Source of the DNA: Ectorhizobium quercum
Lineage (GTDB): Bacteria > Pseudomonadota > Alphaproteobacteria > Rhizobiales > Rhizobiaceae
Reading direction: 5' to 3'
Assembly: GCF_026552795.1 (NCBI RefSeq)
Contig: NZ_JANFPI010000005.1
Coordinates: 186,001-250,000, forward strand
Length of the DNA stretch: 64,000 nucleotides
This document shows, one piece after another, positions 35,116 through 43,740 of the stretch (positions are counted from its first letter, which is position 1; each line of letters begins with the position of its first letter). The position numbers and the translations under genes are program-made. The notes under the pieces are model-generated. The model ran no database searches, was not told the DNA's origin, and was given only the letters and a program-made list of their open reading frames with translations.

Positions 35116-36477
35116 ATGAAGTCGGCGTTGCCGCCGTTGGCTGATTCTCTCAGCCAGCACGAATTGCAGACAATGGCCTATACCGATCCGCTCACCGGAT
35201 TGGGCAACCGCTACCGGCTGCGCGACAAGGTGCGCCAGCTGGCCGCGGAACGCGCCAGCGACCCCGCGCCGTTCACCATCGCCATTGCCAATCTCGACGG
35301 CTTCAAACCGATCAACGACCTCTTCGGCAGCGATGCTGGCGACGAGATTCTCTGCCAGGTGGCCCACCGGCTGAAAGCCTGCATTCCCGACGGCGCCATC
35401 GTCACGCGCCACGAGGGCGACGAGTTCGCCTTCGTCCTGCCGCTGATCTTCGAACGCTCCGGCGCGGAAAAGATCGGGCAGATGATCCGCGAGGTGCTGT
35501 CCGCCCCCTACGATCTCGGCGACCGCAATGTGCGCCTGTCCGCCTCCTTCGGCTTTGCCGTCTATCCGTTCGCCGGAGAGGAGTTCGAGGACCTGCTGAA
35601 GAGCGCGGAGACCGCGCTTTATCGCTCCAAGCGGCGCGGGCGCGGCCAGATCACCGTCTATTCGCACGAGATCGCGCTGGAAATGAAGCGCGCCACGCAA
35701 CTGGAACAGACGCTGCGCAACGCCATCATCGCCGATGCCGTCGACGTGCATTTCCAGCCGATCGTCCGCATTGCCGACGGCGTGCCCACGGGCTTCGAGG
35801 CGCTGGCGCGCTGGATCGACAAGGATCTGGGCTTCGTCTCGCCCGGCGTCTTCGTGCCGCTGGCGGAAGAACGCGGCTTCATCGACACGCTGTCCGAAAC
35901 GCTGCTGCGCAAGGCCGCGGAGGCCGCCCTCTCCTGGCCGCGGGACCTGTTCCTGTCGTTCAACCTGTCGTCGGCGCAGCTCATGGACCCGGGCACGGCG
36001 GCGAACATTCTCTCCACCCTGCGGCGGGTCGGCCTCGACCCGAATCGGCTGGAGCTGGAAATCACCGAAACCGCCGTGATGACCAGCGCCGACACGGCGC
36101 ATCGAATCATCGAGGAACTGCGCTCGGCCGGCGTGCGCATCTCGCTGGACGATTTCGGCACCGGTCAGTCGAGCCTCGGCCGCCTGCGCGACTTCACCTT
36201 CGACAAGGTCAAGATCGACCGCGCCTTCGTCTCGCGCATTGCGACCGACCGCGCGAGCGAGCACATCATCCGCGCCATCATCGCCATGTGCGACGGGCTG
36301 GACCTGGCCGTGGTGGCCGAAGGCATCGAGACGCAAACGGAAGCGGACATGCTCAAGGCACTCGGCTGCCGCTACGGGCAGGGCTACCTGTTCGGCAAAC
36401 CCGTCGACGCCGCCGCGACGCTCGCCTATCTGGAACGCCACAATCTGGACGTCCGCCCCCTCGACAGAATGGACTGA
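35116..36477 (+). CDS. GGDEF-EAL protein with degenerate GGDEF (EGDEF)
   Basis: Cytoplasmic c-di-GMP enzyme of 453 residues with no membrane helix or sensor domain: GGDEF domain at about 15-170, EAL domain at about 190-435. The cyclase signature reads RHEGDEF, with Glu in place of the first Gly, so diguanylate cyclase activity is doubtful. The EAL side looks complete: FEALARW, NLSSAQL, ELEITETAVM, DDFGTGQSS, KVKIDRAF, VAEGIET and QGYLFGKP, so phosphodiesterase activity is the likely output, perhaps with GTP sensing by the degenerate domain. ATG at 35116 follows GAGG; a GTG at 35047 is an alternative. A bidirectional terminator follows. Confidence 0.9.
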   Translation: MKSALPPLADSLSQHELQTMAYTDPLTGLGNRYRLRDKVRQLAAERASDPAPFTIAIANLDGFKPINDLFGSDAGDEILCQVAHRLKACIPDGAIVTRHEGDEFAFVLPLIFERSGAEKIGQMIREVLSAPYDLGDRNVRLSASFGFAVYPFAGEEFEDLLKSAETALYRSKRRGRGQITVYSHEIALEMKRATQLEQTLRNAIIADAVDVHFQPIVRIADGVPTGFEALARWIDKDLGFVSPGVFVPLAEERGFIDTLSETLLRKAAEAALSWPRDLFLSFNLSSAQLMDPGTAANILSTLRRVGLDPNRLELEITETAVMTSADTAHRIIEELRSAGVRISLDDFGTGQSSLGRLRDFTFDKVKIDRAFVSRIATDRASEHIIRAIIAMCDGLDLAVVAEGIETQTEADMLKALGCRYGQGYLFGKPVDAAATLAYLERHNLDVRPLDRMD

Positions 36478-36483
36478 CGAAAA

Positions 36484-36506
36484 AAGGCCGGCGTCATGCC
36501 GGCCTT
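36484..36506. terminator. Bidirectional terminator between GGDEF-EAL and PRC-barrel genes
   Basis: Nine-bp stem AAGGCCGGC (36484-36492) / GCCGGCCTT (36498-36506), loop GTCAT. On the minus strand it runs into a T6 tract, ending the PRC-barrel transcript; it also lies seven bases after the GGDEF-EAL stop. Confidence 0.85.
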
Positions 36507-36544
36507 CCATCGTATCGACTTGGCGTGCGCCATGCCGATGGGGG

Positions 36545-37072
36545 TTACTGCGTCACCACGGCCTTGAATTCCGGTGCGGCCTGAAGCGTTTCCGCGGTTT
36601 CGAGCGTCGTCAGCTTCAGCGAACCGTTTTCCGGATCGCGAACGGCCTCGATGCTGTCGATCGGGACGGCGACATTCTTTTCGCCGATGCCGAGGAAACC
36701 ACCCACGCCAATCACGGCGGCAACCACGCGCTGGTCGCCATCGAGAATCAGGTCCGTCACCTTGCCGATGCTCTCATCGGCGCTGTTGTGAACCGTCTGG
36801 CCGATATAGCTGGTGGCGGCGATCTGGCCCGGCTCCTGGCCGGTCAGGTAGCTGCCCGGCGTCTCCGTGGTCGTGGCCGCGGAATCGCCCGGGGTGGCCG
36901 GGGCGGACGGCATCACGTCAGGCACGGCGCCCGGCTGGGTCGGCGTGGCCGAGGGCGAGGTGTCTTCTGCCCCCTGCGAGGGCGCAGGCGTCATCTGGGC
37001 ATAGGCAACCGGTGCAGCAGCAGCCGAGCCAAGCAGAATGGCGGTCGTCATCATTTTCAGGGTCTTGGACAT
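36545..37072 (-). CDS. Exported PRC-barrel domain protein
   Basis: Protein of 175 residues: signal peptide (about 1-25, ending PVAYA-Q), a Pro/Ala/Thr/Ser-rich linker (26-85), then a PRC-barrel domain (YIGQTVHNSADESIGKVTDLILDGDQRVVAAVIGVGGFLGIGEKNVAVP). Periplasmic or surface location is expected. Related rhizobial proteins are often part of the general stress response, and here a GGAAC-N18-TT promoter-like site lies 73 bases upstream. The function of the barrel is not known. Convergent with the GGDEF-EAL gene. Confidence 0.87.
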   Translation of the reverse strand: MSKTLKMMTTAILLGSAAAAPVAYAQMTPAPSQGAEDTSPSATPTQPGAVPDVMPSAPATPGDSAATTTETPGSYLTGQEPGQIAATSYIGQTVHNSADESIGKVTDLILDGDQRVVAAVIGVGGFLGIGEKNVAVPIDSIEAVRDPENGSLKLTTLETAETLQAAPEFKAVVTQ

Positions 37073-37546
37073 CTCTTAATCTCCATGTTTCAAGTTCACC
37101 GAGGTGATTTGTCACCCTCCGGTCTCGACTGGATACAAGGGGGAAATGGCTGTCCGAGAGGATCGTTCCCAAAAAAATTTCTGCCCGAAGACGGAACCGG
37201 CATCGCATCCGGCGCAGATGGCGGGCGGCGGGAGAGAACGGTAGGGCCGGCGCAAATGGCCGCCAGCGGGGCCAGAAAGACCGGAAACCCCCAAGTTAAC
37301 CGTAAAATACACGTCGCTGCTTGGCATTCGCGAACAAGTGCCTCACCCTTCGCCGCGCCCGCATGGCACCGTGCGTCCCGTCCCGTTTGCAGAAAACGGA
37401 TTTGCCGGCCAGCCCGTCAGCGCAAACTCTGCCGCCCGCCCGTCGGCGGATACCGTCTCCCGTCGCCCGAGGGCAGCGACATCGCCGCCGGCCTCTTCTT
37501 TCCGAAGGCCAATCGACAAGCGAACGATTATAGAAGTGCGACCCTG
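37073..37546. other. Divergent intergenic region PRC-barrel / LuxR
   Basis: 474 bases between divergent starts. It holds the ECF-type promoter candidate at 37145-37169 for the PRC-barrel gene. The half next to the LuxR gene is GC-rich with open frames that overlap the promoter region but show no family likeness; no clear promoter for the LuxR gene could be placed. Confidence 0.5.
37145..37169 (-). promoter_or_regulatory. Putative RpoE2/EcfG general-stress promoter
   Basis: On the minus strand GGAAC (37169-37165), 18 bases, then TT (37146-37145), the GGAAC-N18-TT form described for RpoE2 promoters in Sinorhizobium. It is correctly oriented towards the PRC-barrel gene with a leader of about 65 bases. 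Confidence 0.5.
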
Positions 37547-38257
37547 ATGGATTTCGCTGACGATAACGCTATCGCAGCACGGCTGGAGAAAGCGACGACG
37601 GAAATTTCCGGGCTGGAAACCCAGTTCGACGTTTTCCGTTTCCTGAAGCGCCTGACCGAAGACCGTCGGATGAAGGCATTCATGGTCATGGCCCGGCCGA
37701 CGGAATTCTCGAGCGAGCTTTCGGCCTGCACGCTCATCACCAACTGGCCGACGGACCTTCTGAACCAGTACGATCGCAAGGAGCTGCTGCCGCACAGCCC
37801 GGTTTTCCGGCAGTTGCGCCAGTCCACGCGGCCTTTCCACTTCGACGCGCGGACCGCGGGCGAACACGGCGCGCTGTTCGAAAGCTTCGGCATGCGCCAC
37901 GGGCTATGGTTCCCGGTGCATGGCTCCTTCGGCGCGCTCGGCGCCATCGCCTTTTCCGGCGAAACGCCGCCGAGGCCCCTCGACCTCGTGGAATTGTGCT
38001 GGATCAGCATCGCCGTCTACGACCAGCTTCAGAAAATCGAGCGCAGGGACACGCCGGCCCGCGAGCTGCTGACCGAGCGCGAGGTCGCCTGCCTGGTCTG
38101 GACCTCCGCCGGCAAGACCAGCGCGGAGATCGCCGAAATCCTCGGCCTCTCGGAACATACCGTCAATCACTACCTCAACCGCGCCACCCGCAAGCTCGAC
38201 GCCGTGAACCGTGCCCAGGCGGTCGCCAAGGCCATGCGGCTCAATATCCTGAAGTAA
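37547..38257 (+). CDS. LuxR family regulator with autoinducer-type domain (LuxR solo)
   Basis: Regulator of 236 residues: an N-terminal autoinducer-binding-like domain (about 20-160) and a C-terminal LuxR helix-turn-helix (LTEREVACLVWTSAGKTSAEIAEILGLSEHTVNHY, about 172-206). In the ligand pocket, positions known from TraR/LasR are changed: the W-x3-Y becomes L-x3-Y (LLNQYDRK), the DP is SP (LPHSPVF) and the next Trp is Phe (RPFHFD). A standard acyl-homoserine lactone ligand is therefore unlikely. No luxI-type synthase is in the window. The start at 37547 gives the family length; the frame stays open upstream but without likeness. A 419-base gap follows. Confidence 0.85.
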   Translation: MDFADDNAIAARLEKATTEISGLETQFDVFRFLKRLTEDRRMKAFMVMARPTEFSSELSACTLITNWPTDLLNQYDRKELLPHSPVFRQLRQSTRPFHFDARTAGEHGALFESFGMRHGLWFPVHGSFGALGAIAFSGETPPRPLDLVELCWISIAVYDQLQKIERRDTPARELLTEREVACLVWTSAGKTSAEIAEILGLSEHTVNHYLNRATRKLDAVNRAQAVAKAMRLNILK

Positions 38258-38387
38258 TGCGCGGAGAATATTTTTTGGTCATCGGCCCGATTTGAAGGTT
38301 TGCACCGCACAAAAACTAAGCAGTCAAGGGAACGACGACATACACTCATCAGAAGAAAGACAATAATATATTGATTCGAAACATTTT

Positions 38388-38537
38388 TTGACACACCCTC
38401 GAAACTGGCACGCATCCTGCATGTTAATCGGCAGGTCCAGAGGGGACGTCAACACGTATCCACCTAGAGATACGGACACCGAACCGCCGCTTTCGAGGGT
38501 GTATGATACGCCTGCCGGAAGCGGCGGTTCGTTTTTT
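38388..38537 (+). ncRNA. Candidate small RNA between luxR and mrp
   Basis: A 419-base gap (38258-38676) holds a -35-like TTGACA (38388-38393), a weak -10 candidate CATCCT (38413-38418), and a very strong intrinsic terminator: perfect 13-bp stem 38480-38492 / 38519-38531 with T6 at 38532-38537. A transcript of about 110-120 bases is predicted. The only open frame (38388-38591) runs through the terminator and shows no family likeness. It could instead be an attenuated leader of mrp, whose start is 140 bases further on. Confidence 0.45.
38480..38537 (+). terminator. Strong intrinsic terminator upstream of mrp
   Basis: Stem of 13 perfect pairs (CGAACCGCCGCTT and its complement), 26-base loop, T6 tract. 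It is 222 bases after the LuxR stop, too far for a usual 3' end of that gene, hence the sRNA suggestion. Confidence 0.85.
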
Positions 38538-38676
38538 GACCGCAGCCATACCGGCCCGGTCGCGGCGCCTTCCGCACAAATTTGCCATTGACGCATCCTG
38601 CCGTACCGTTACAGCTTGCCCGGACCGGCCCCCACCTCTGGCGGCGGCACAGTGCGAATGAGACAGGCAGAACGAA

Positions 38677-39810
38677 ATGGCTGACATTACCAGCGACCAG
38701 GTGCGCGCGGCGCTTTCCCGAATCGCCATTCCCGGCTCGAAGGCCGACATCCTGACCGGCGGGCTCGTCTCGGACATCTTCATTTCCGACGGCAAGGTCT
38801 ATTTCTCGATCACCGTGCCGGCGGAAAAGGCCCGCGAACTGGAACCATTGCGCATCGCCGCCGAAAACGCCGTCAAGGCGCTGCCGGGCGTGCGCGGCGC
38901 GGTGGTGGCGCTGACGGCGGACCGCAAGGCGGCCCCTGCCGGCGCCGCGCCCGCACGCCCGGCGCCGCCGGCCGCGCCCGCCCCGCATCGGCCCGCCGCT
39001 CCGGCAAAGCCCGGCATTCCCGGCATCGCCAGCATCATCGCCGTCGCCTCCGGCAAGGGCGGCGTCGGCAAGTCGACTACCGCGGTCAATCTGGCGCTCG
39101 CCCTGAAGGCGCACGGCCTGAAGGTCGGCATTCTCGACGCCGACATCTACGGCCCTTCCCTGCCCCGGCTGATGGGCATTTCGGGCCGGCCGCGCCAGAT
39201 CGACGGCCGCATCATCGTGCCGATGGAGAATTACGGCCTCAAGGTCATGTCGATGGGCTTCCTGGTAGACGAGGAAGCGGCGATGATCTGGCGCGGGCCG
39301 ATGGTGCAGTCGGCCCTCCTGCAAATGCTGCGCGAGGTGGCCTGGGGCGATCTCGACATTCTGGTGGTGGACATGCCGCCCGGCACCGGCGACGTCCAGC
39401 TCACGATGGCCCAGCAGGTTCCGCTGGCCGGCGCGGTCATCGTCTCGACGCCGCAGGACCTGGCGCTGCTCGACGCCCGCAAGGGCATCACCATGTTCAA
39501 CAAGGTGCAGATCCCGGTGCTCGGCATCGTCGAGAACATGAGCTACTTCATCGCGCCGGACACCGGCCACCGCTACGATATCTTCGGCCACGGCGGCGCG
39601 CGGTCGGAAGCCGAACGCATCGGCGTGCCCTTCCTCGGCGAAGTGCCGCTCACCATGTCGATCCGCGCGCTTTCCGACGCCGGCACACCGGTGGTCGTCG
39701 CCGATCCGGAGGGCGAGCAGGCAAAGACCTACCTGGCGATCGCCGAGCGCGTTCAGGCCGCCCTTGCCGGCCGCAGGATCGCGCCGCCGCCGGCCATCGT
39801 CTTCGAATAG
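38677..39810 (+). CDS. mrp: Mrp/NBP35 family P-loop ATPase (iron-sulfur carrier)
   Basis: Cytosolic ATPase of 377 residues that carries or inserts Fe-S clusters (ApbC/Mrp family). The N-terminal 85 residues are a MIP18/DUF59-type domain, then a Pro/Ala linker (86-112), then the deviant Walker A SGKGGVGKST (125-134), LDADIYGPSLPRLMG, DMPPGTGDVQLT and VENMSYFIAPDTG. The CxxC that binds the cluster in E. coli ApbC (CSNC region after ENMS) is absent here (FIAPDTG), as in several alphaproteobacterial members. ATG at 38677. Stands alone between the candidate sRNA and kup. Confidence 0.92.
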   Translation: MADITSDQVRAALSRIAIPGSKADILTGGLVSDIFISDGKVYFSITVPAEKARELEPLRIAAENAVKALPGVRGAVVALTADRKAAPAGAAPARPAPPAAPAPHRPAAPAKPGIPGIASIIAVASGKGGVGKSTTAVNLALALKAHGLKVGILDADIYGPSLPRLMGISGRPRQIDGRIIVPMENYGLKVMSMGFLVDEEAAMIWRGPMVQSALLQMLREVAWGDLDILVVDMPPGTGDVQLTMAQQVPLAGAVIVSTPQDLALLDARKGITMFNKVQIPVLGIVENMSYFIAPDTGHRYDIFGHGGARSEAERIGVPFLGEVPLTMSIRALSDAGTPVVVADPEGEQAKTYLAIAERVQAALAGRRIAPPPAIVFE

Positions 39811-40149
39811 GCCCTTCCGGCAGGGGGCTTCCCTCGCCCCCGGAAAAGCCGTATGAATCCCGTCTGCCCGGGCAGACGCGGAGCTTCGAAACGCTTGACC
39901 ATTGCCTATGGCGCGAGTGACGCCGCGATGCGGCCTCCTTGCGGGAAACCGCCACCCTCCCCTGCCGGCGCCGACACCGGTCTGCGCAGCCGTTTTCCTT
40001 TTCGTCTTTCGCCGGAAAGGCCGGCTCCGGCGCGGTCCGGCGGTTCGCGGAATCGCCCCGAACGCTCTCATTTCTCGTTTTTACGCATGTCCGGACGCAC
40101 AACCGCGTTCCGCCCGCGCGCCGGACAAGCCCCAGGAGCCTGATCCTAC
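39811..40149. other. Intergenic region mrp / kup
   Basis: 339 bases. Begins with a GC-rich hairpin GGGGGC (39823-39828) / GCCCCC (39836-39841), probably ending mrp transcripts though no T tract follows; then a perfect 18-bp palindrome (39861-39878) and a TTGACC (39895-39900) that could be a -35 for kup. The remainder shows nothing I can name. Confidence 0.5.
39861..39878. promoter_or_regulatory. Perfect 18-bp palindrome upstream of kup
   Basis: CGTCTGCCCGGGCAGACG, an uninterrupted palindrome with no loop, 17 bases before a -35-like TTGACC. Lack of a loop favours a protein-binding operator over an RNA hairpin. The regulator is unknown. Confidence 0.5.
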
Positions 40150-42054
40150 ATGCAGACACGCAATGCTTCTTCCGAGAACGGCGGCAAGGGCGACCTGCGC
40201 GCGTTTCTCGCGCTGGCGCTCGGTTCCGTCGGAATCGTCTACGGCGACATCGGCACGAGCCCGCTCTACGCCTTTCGCGAGGCGCTGAAGCCCATCTCCC
40301 ACGACGGGCTGGTGCGCGAGGAGATCATCAGCCTCACCTCGCTGATCATCTGGTCGCTGACGATCATCGTCACCGTCAAATACGTTCTCCTGCTGCTTCG
40401 CGCCGACAATGCGGGCGAAGGCGGCACGCTGTCGCTTCTGGCGCTGCTGATGAAGAAGCATGCGCCCCACGGCACGCTGCTGATGGTGCTGGGCCTGATC
40501 GGCGCGGCCCTCTTCCTCGGCGACGCGATGATCACGCCGGCGCTCTCCGTGCTGTCCGCCGTCGAGGGCCTGAAGATCGTCTATCCGGCCACGGAGAGCT
40601 ACATCGTGCCGATCGCGCTTGCGATCCTCGTCGGGCTGTTCGTGATGCAGTCGCGCGGCACCGGCGCGCTTGCCGCTTTCTTCGGCCCGATCACGGCGCT
40701 CTGGTTCATCGTCATGGCGCTCGGCGGCATCCTGCACATTTCCGACGACTACGGCATCCTGGCCGCCTTCAACCCGCTGCACGCCATCACCTTCATGATG
40801 ACCGAAGGCTGGCTCGGCATCGTCGTCCTCGGCGCCGTCTTCCTGACCGTGACCGGCGCCGAGGCGCTCTATGCCGACCTCGGCCACTTCGGCCGCGCGC
40901 CGATCCAGCTCGCCTGGTTCGTGCTGGTCTTCCCCGCCCTGACGCTGAACTATCTCGGCCAGGGCGCGATGGTGCTGCGCCATCCCGAAGCGGTCTCCGA
41001 TCCGTTCTTCCTGATGTTTCCCGAATGGAGCATCCTGCCGGTCGTCATCCTCGCGACCATCGCGACGGTGATCGCCAGCCAGGCCGTCATCACCGGGGCG
41101 TTCTCGCTGGTCAGCCAGGCGATCCATCTCGGCTTCCTGCCGCGCATGAGCATCCTCTTCACCTCGGAAACCAATACCGGGCAGATCTTCCTGCCGGCGG
41201 TCAACGCCCTGCTGATGGCCGGCGTGATGGGGCTGGTGCTGAGCTTCGGCAGTTCGGAAAAGCTCGCCACCGCCTACGGCATTTCCGTCACCGGGGCGAT
41301 GGTGGTGACGACCGTGCTCTTCTTCCAGTTCCTGCGCACCGTCTGGCGCTGGCCGCGGTCTCTCGCCCTTCTGGCGCTCTCCCCGTTCATGGCGCTCGAA
41401 CTGGTCTTCCTCGGCGCCAACATGTTCAAGATCCACGACGGCGGCTATATTCCGGTCCTGTTCGCCGGCGGCTTCACCGTTCTGATGGTGAGCTGGCGGC
41501 GCGGCACCGCCATCCTGATGGCGAAGACCCGCCGCACGGACGTGCCGCTGGAAAGCTTCGTCGCCACGCTGGAGCGCCCGGGCGAGAACGCCCCGACGCT
41601 GGTGCCCGGCACCGCGATCTTCCTGACCTCCGACCCGGAATACACGCCCGCCGCCCTGCTGCACAACCTCAAGCACAACCACGTCCTGCACAGCCGCAAC
41701 GTCATCTTGACGATCCGCACGCTGAACGTTCCGCGCATCGGTGCGGAAGCGCCCTTCGTCATCGAGACGATATCGGAGCGATTCAGCCGCATCGAGCTGC
41801 GCTTCGGCTACATGGAAACCCAGAACGTGTCGCAGGCGCTCGGCCAGTTGCGCAAGAGCGGGCTGAAGTTCGACATCATGTCCACGTCCTTCTACCTTGG
41901 ACGCCGCAAGCTGATGCCGGATCCGAAATCGGCCATGCCGCGCTGGCAGAACCGCCTGTTCATCGTGCTGGCCAACAATGCCGCCGACCCTTCCGACTAT
42001 TTCCGCCTGCCGGCGAATCGCGTGGTGGAAATGGGCTCGCACGTCTTCGTCTGA
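40150..42054 (+). CDS. kup: KUP family potassium uptake protein
   Basis: Proton-coupled K+ importer of the inner membrane, 634 residues. The conserved N-terminal [21 protein letters not shown] is diagnostic; about twelve hydrophobic helices follow to about residue 440, including [11 protein letters not shown] and [17 protein letters not shown]; the last 170 residues are a cytosolic domain with [17 protein letters not shown]. Rhizobia often hold two or more kup copies. ATG at 40150 with AGGAG-type site (CCAGGAGCC). Convergent with the PAS-receiver gene; the 27-base gap has no clear terminator. Confidence 0.96.
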   Translation: MQTRNASSENGGKGDLRAFLALALGSVGIVYGDIGTSPLYAFREALKPISHDGLVREEIISLTSLIIWSLTIIVTVKYVLLLLRADNAGEGGTLSLLALLMKKHAPHGTLLMVLGLIGAALFLGDAMITPALSVLSAVEGLKIVYPATESYIVPIALAILVGLFVMQSRGTGALAAFFGPITALWFIVMALGGILHISDDYGILAAFNPLHAITFMMTEGWLGIVVLGAVFLTVTGAEALYADLGHFGRAPIQLAWFVLVFPALTLNYLGQGAMVLRHPEAVSDPFFLMFPEWSILPVVILATIATVIASQAVITGAFSLVSQAIHLGFLPRMSILFTSETNTGQIFLPAVNALLMAGVMGLVLSFGSSEKLATAYGISVTGAMVVTTVLFFQFLRTVWRWPRSLALLALSPFMALELVFLGANMFKIHDGGYIPVLFAGGFTVLMVSWRRGTAILMAKTRRTDVPLESFVATLERPGENAPTLVPGTAIFLTSDPEYTPAALLHNLKHNHVLHSRNVILTIRTLNVPRIGAEAPFVIETISERFSRIELRFGYMETQNVSQALGQLRKSGLKFDIMSTSFYLGRRKLMPDPKSAMPRWQNRLFIVLANNAADPSDYFRLPANRVVEMGSHVFV

Positions 42055-42081
42055 TCGAAGGACGGCGAAAGGCCGGCGCCG

Positions 42082-43740
42082 TCAGAGCGCGACGCCGGTC
42101 ATGCCTTCCACGAAGAAGCGGCGGATGACGCCTTCGAGCATGTCTGGACTGATGGGCTTCATCATCACTTCGTCCATGCCGTCGAGCAGGCAGGTCTCAC
42201 GGTCGCCATCGGTGGCGCGCGCCAGCACGCCGACGATCGGCACGCGGCCGCCGTCGACAGTCTCCTGCCGGCGGATGCGGCGCGCCACCTCGCCGCCCGG
42301 CATGTCGGGCAGGGTCGTGTCCAGAAGGACGATGCGCGGCGCATGCTCCTGCCACAGGCGCAGCGCCTCCTCGCCGCTGGTGGCGATGACGTGGGAATAG
42401 CCGAGCCCGTCCAGGATCTGGGAGAAGACAATGCGGTTGATGTCGTTATCCTCCACCACCAGCACGTCGAGCGAGGGGGCGGGCGGCTCGGGAACGGGCG
42501 GCTTGCCGGCAACGACATGCGCCGCCTCAAGCTCCTGCGGATCGGCCTTGCGCGCCTCGGCGTCGCGCGGCTTCAGCACGCGGGCGATGGAAAAGGCCAG
42601 TTCGTTGGCGATCTGCCAGCCATCCAGCGCCAGCGTCTCAACACCGTGACGTTCCGCCAGTTCGAGGCAGGCGACATCCATGTCGCTGTCCAGCACGATG
42701 AGATCGATATGCACATGGGACGAGCGGGCGACATCGAGAAACGCCGACAATTCCCGGCCGTTGCGCACGGAGCAGGAATCGAAGCCGAGCCGGGAGAGAA
42801 CGCGCAGGGCGCGCGCTTCGAGGCCGCCGTCGGCGGTCACGAGCAGGATGCGCTGTCCCGGCAGGGCCTGGAGCGTTTGGTAATTAAGGGCGCGGACGGG
42901 CTGGCCGCCATTGCGCACCACCGCCGGCCCCTCGCTGGCGGGCGCCTCCGCCAGATCGGTGATATCCTGCGTGACGGTGACGAGGAAGGAACGGCCCGGC
43001 TTTCCGACCCGCCATTTCTGCGTGAAGAGAAGGGCATCATCGCCCGCGTCGTCCTTCACGCGCTCGGTGAAATGCAGCGGTGCGCCGGTATCCATGACCC
43101 GCCGGTCGCTGGCCTCGAAAGCCGCGGCCACATGCGGCGGCTGGATATCCCGGTCGGTGCGGCCGATGATGTCCTCCGGCTCGCGCCGGAAGAGCCTGCA
43201 CATGGCGCGGTTGACGGCCGCGTAGGTGAGGTTGCGATCCTTGACCGAGATCGGGAACGGCAGGCTGTCGAGAATGTCCTCGGTCAGCTGCACCCGTTCC
43301 AGATCGATGCGCTGCTGGTTCTCGCGCTTCGTTTCCTCGCTGACGTCGCGGATCAGGCATATGCCGTAGCCCGTGGGCAGGCGGCGGGTGACATTGCGGA
43401 CCCAGCGGTCCTGCCCGAAGCGCTCGACATTGTCGGACCGCTCCTTCCAGTGGCGGGCGATCTGGGCGGAAAGCCAGCCCTCGCGGCCGCCGGTCCGGTC
43501 GGGCGGCACGCCGTTAGCGAAGCATGCGCCGCTGTCGTAGACGGCGCCCAGAAAATCCCTGAGACGCCTGCCGGCGGAAAAGGCGCTGGCCGGCACCGGA
43601 AAGAACTGCTGGATGGAATGGCTGGCGAATACGAGCAGATCGTTTCGGTCATAGATCAGGATGGCGGCGGCGAGCCCTTCGCTGAGGGTCTCAAGCACTG
43701 CCGTCTGAATGCTCGCGTCGCAGGACGCAACATTCTCCAT
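42082..43740 (-). CDS. PAS-PAS-receiver protein without kinase domain
   Basis: Protein of 552 residues. In order: a degenerate PAS domain (about 15-135), a second PAS (about 150-270; FPISVKDRNLTYAAVNRAM, FRREPEDIIGRTD), a receiver-like region without a phospho-acceptor (about 300-400; QRILLVTADGG), and a C-terminal receiver (426-545) with ED at 430-431, phospho-acceptor D474 in VLLDTTLPDM and K528 in MMKPIS. This is the tail order of a hybrid histidine kinase, but no HisKA or HATPase_c block is present between PAS and receivers. A role as a phosphate sink or partner of a separate kinase is inferred. ATG at 43740 follows GGGGGAG. Confidence 0.82.
   Translation of the reverse strand: MENVASCDASIQTAVLETLSEGLAAAILIYDRNDLLVFASHSIQQFFPVPASAFSAGRRLRDFLGAVYDSGACFANGVPPDRTGGREGWLSAQIARHWKERSDNVERFGQDRWVRNVTRRLPTGYGICLIRDVSEETKRENQQRIDLERVQLTEDILDSLPFPISVKDRNLTYAAVNRAMCRLFRREPEDIIGRTDRDIQPPHVAAAFEASDRRVMDTGAPLHFTERVKDDAGDDALLFTQKWRVGKPGRSFLVTVTQDITDLAEAPASEGPAVVRNGGQPVRALNYQTLQALPGQRILLVTADGGLEARALRVLSRLGFDSCSVRNGRELSAFLDVARSSHVHIDLIVLDSDMDVACLELAERHGVETLALDGWQIANELAFSIARVLKPRDAEARKADPQELEAAHVVAGKPPVPEPPAPSLDVLVVEDNDINRIVFSQILDGLGYSHVIATSGEEALRLWQEHAPRIVLLDTTLPDMPGGEVARRIRRQETVDGGRVPIVGVLARATDGDRETCLLDGMDEVMMKPISPDMLEGVIRRFFVEGMTGVAL

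Noticed and set aside
36239..37546. Long upstream extension of the LuxR frame
   Set aside because: The frame stays open through the GGDEF-EAL 3' end and the PRC-barrel gene, but the residues have no domain; the regulator starts at 37547 by family length.
38388..38591. 67-codon open frame in the luxR-mrp gap
   Set aside because: It reads straight through the strong terminator at 38480-38537 and shows no likeness or ribosome binding site.
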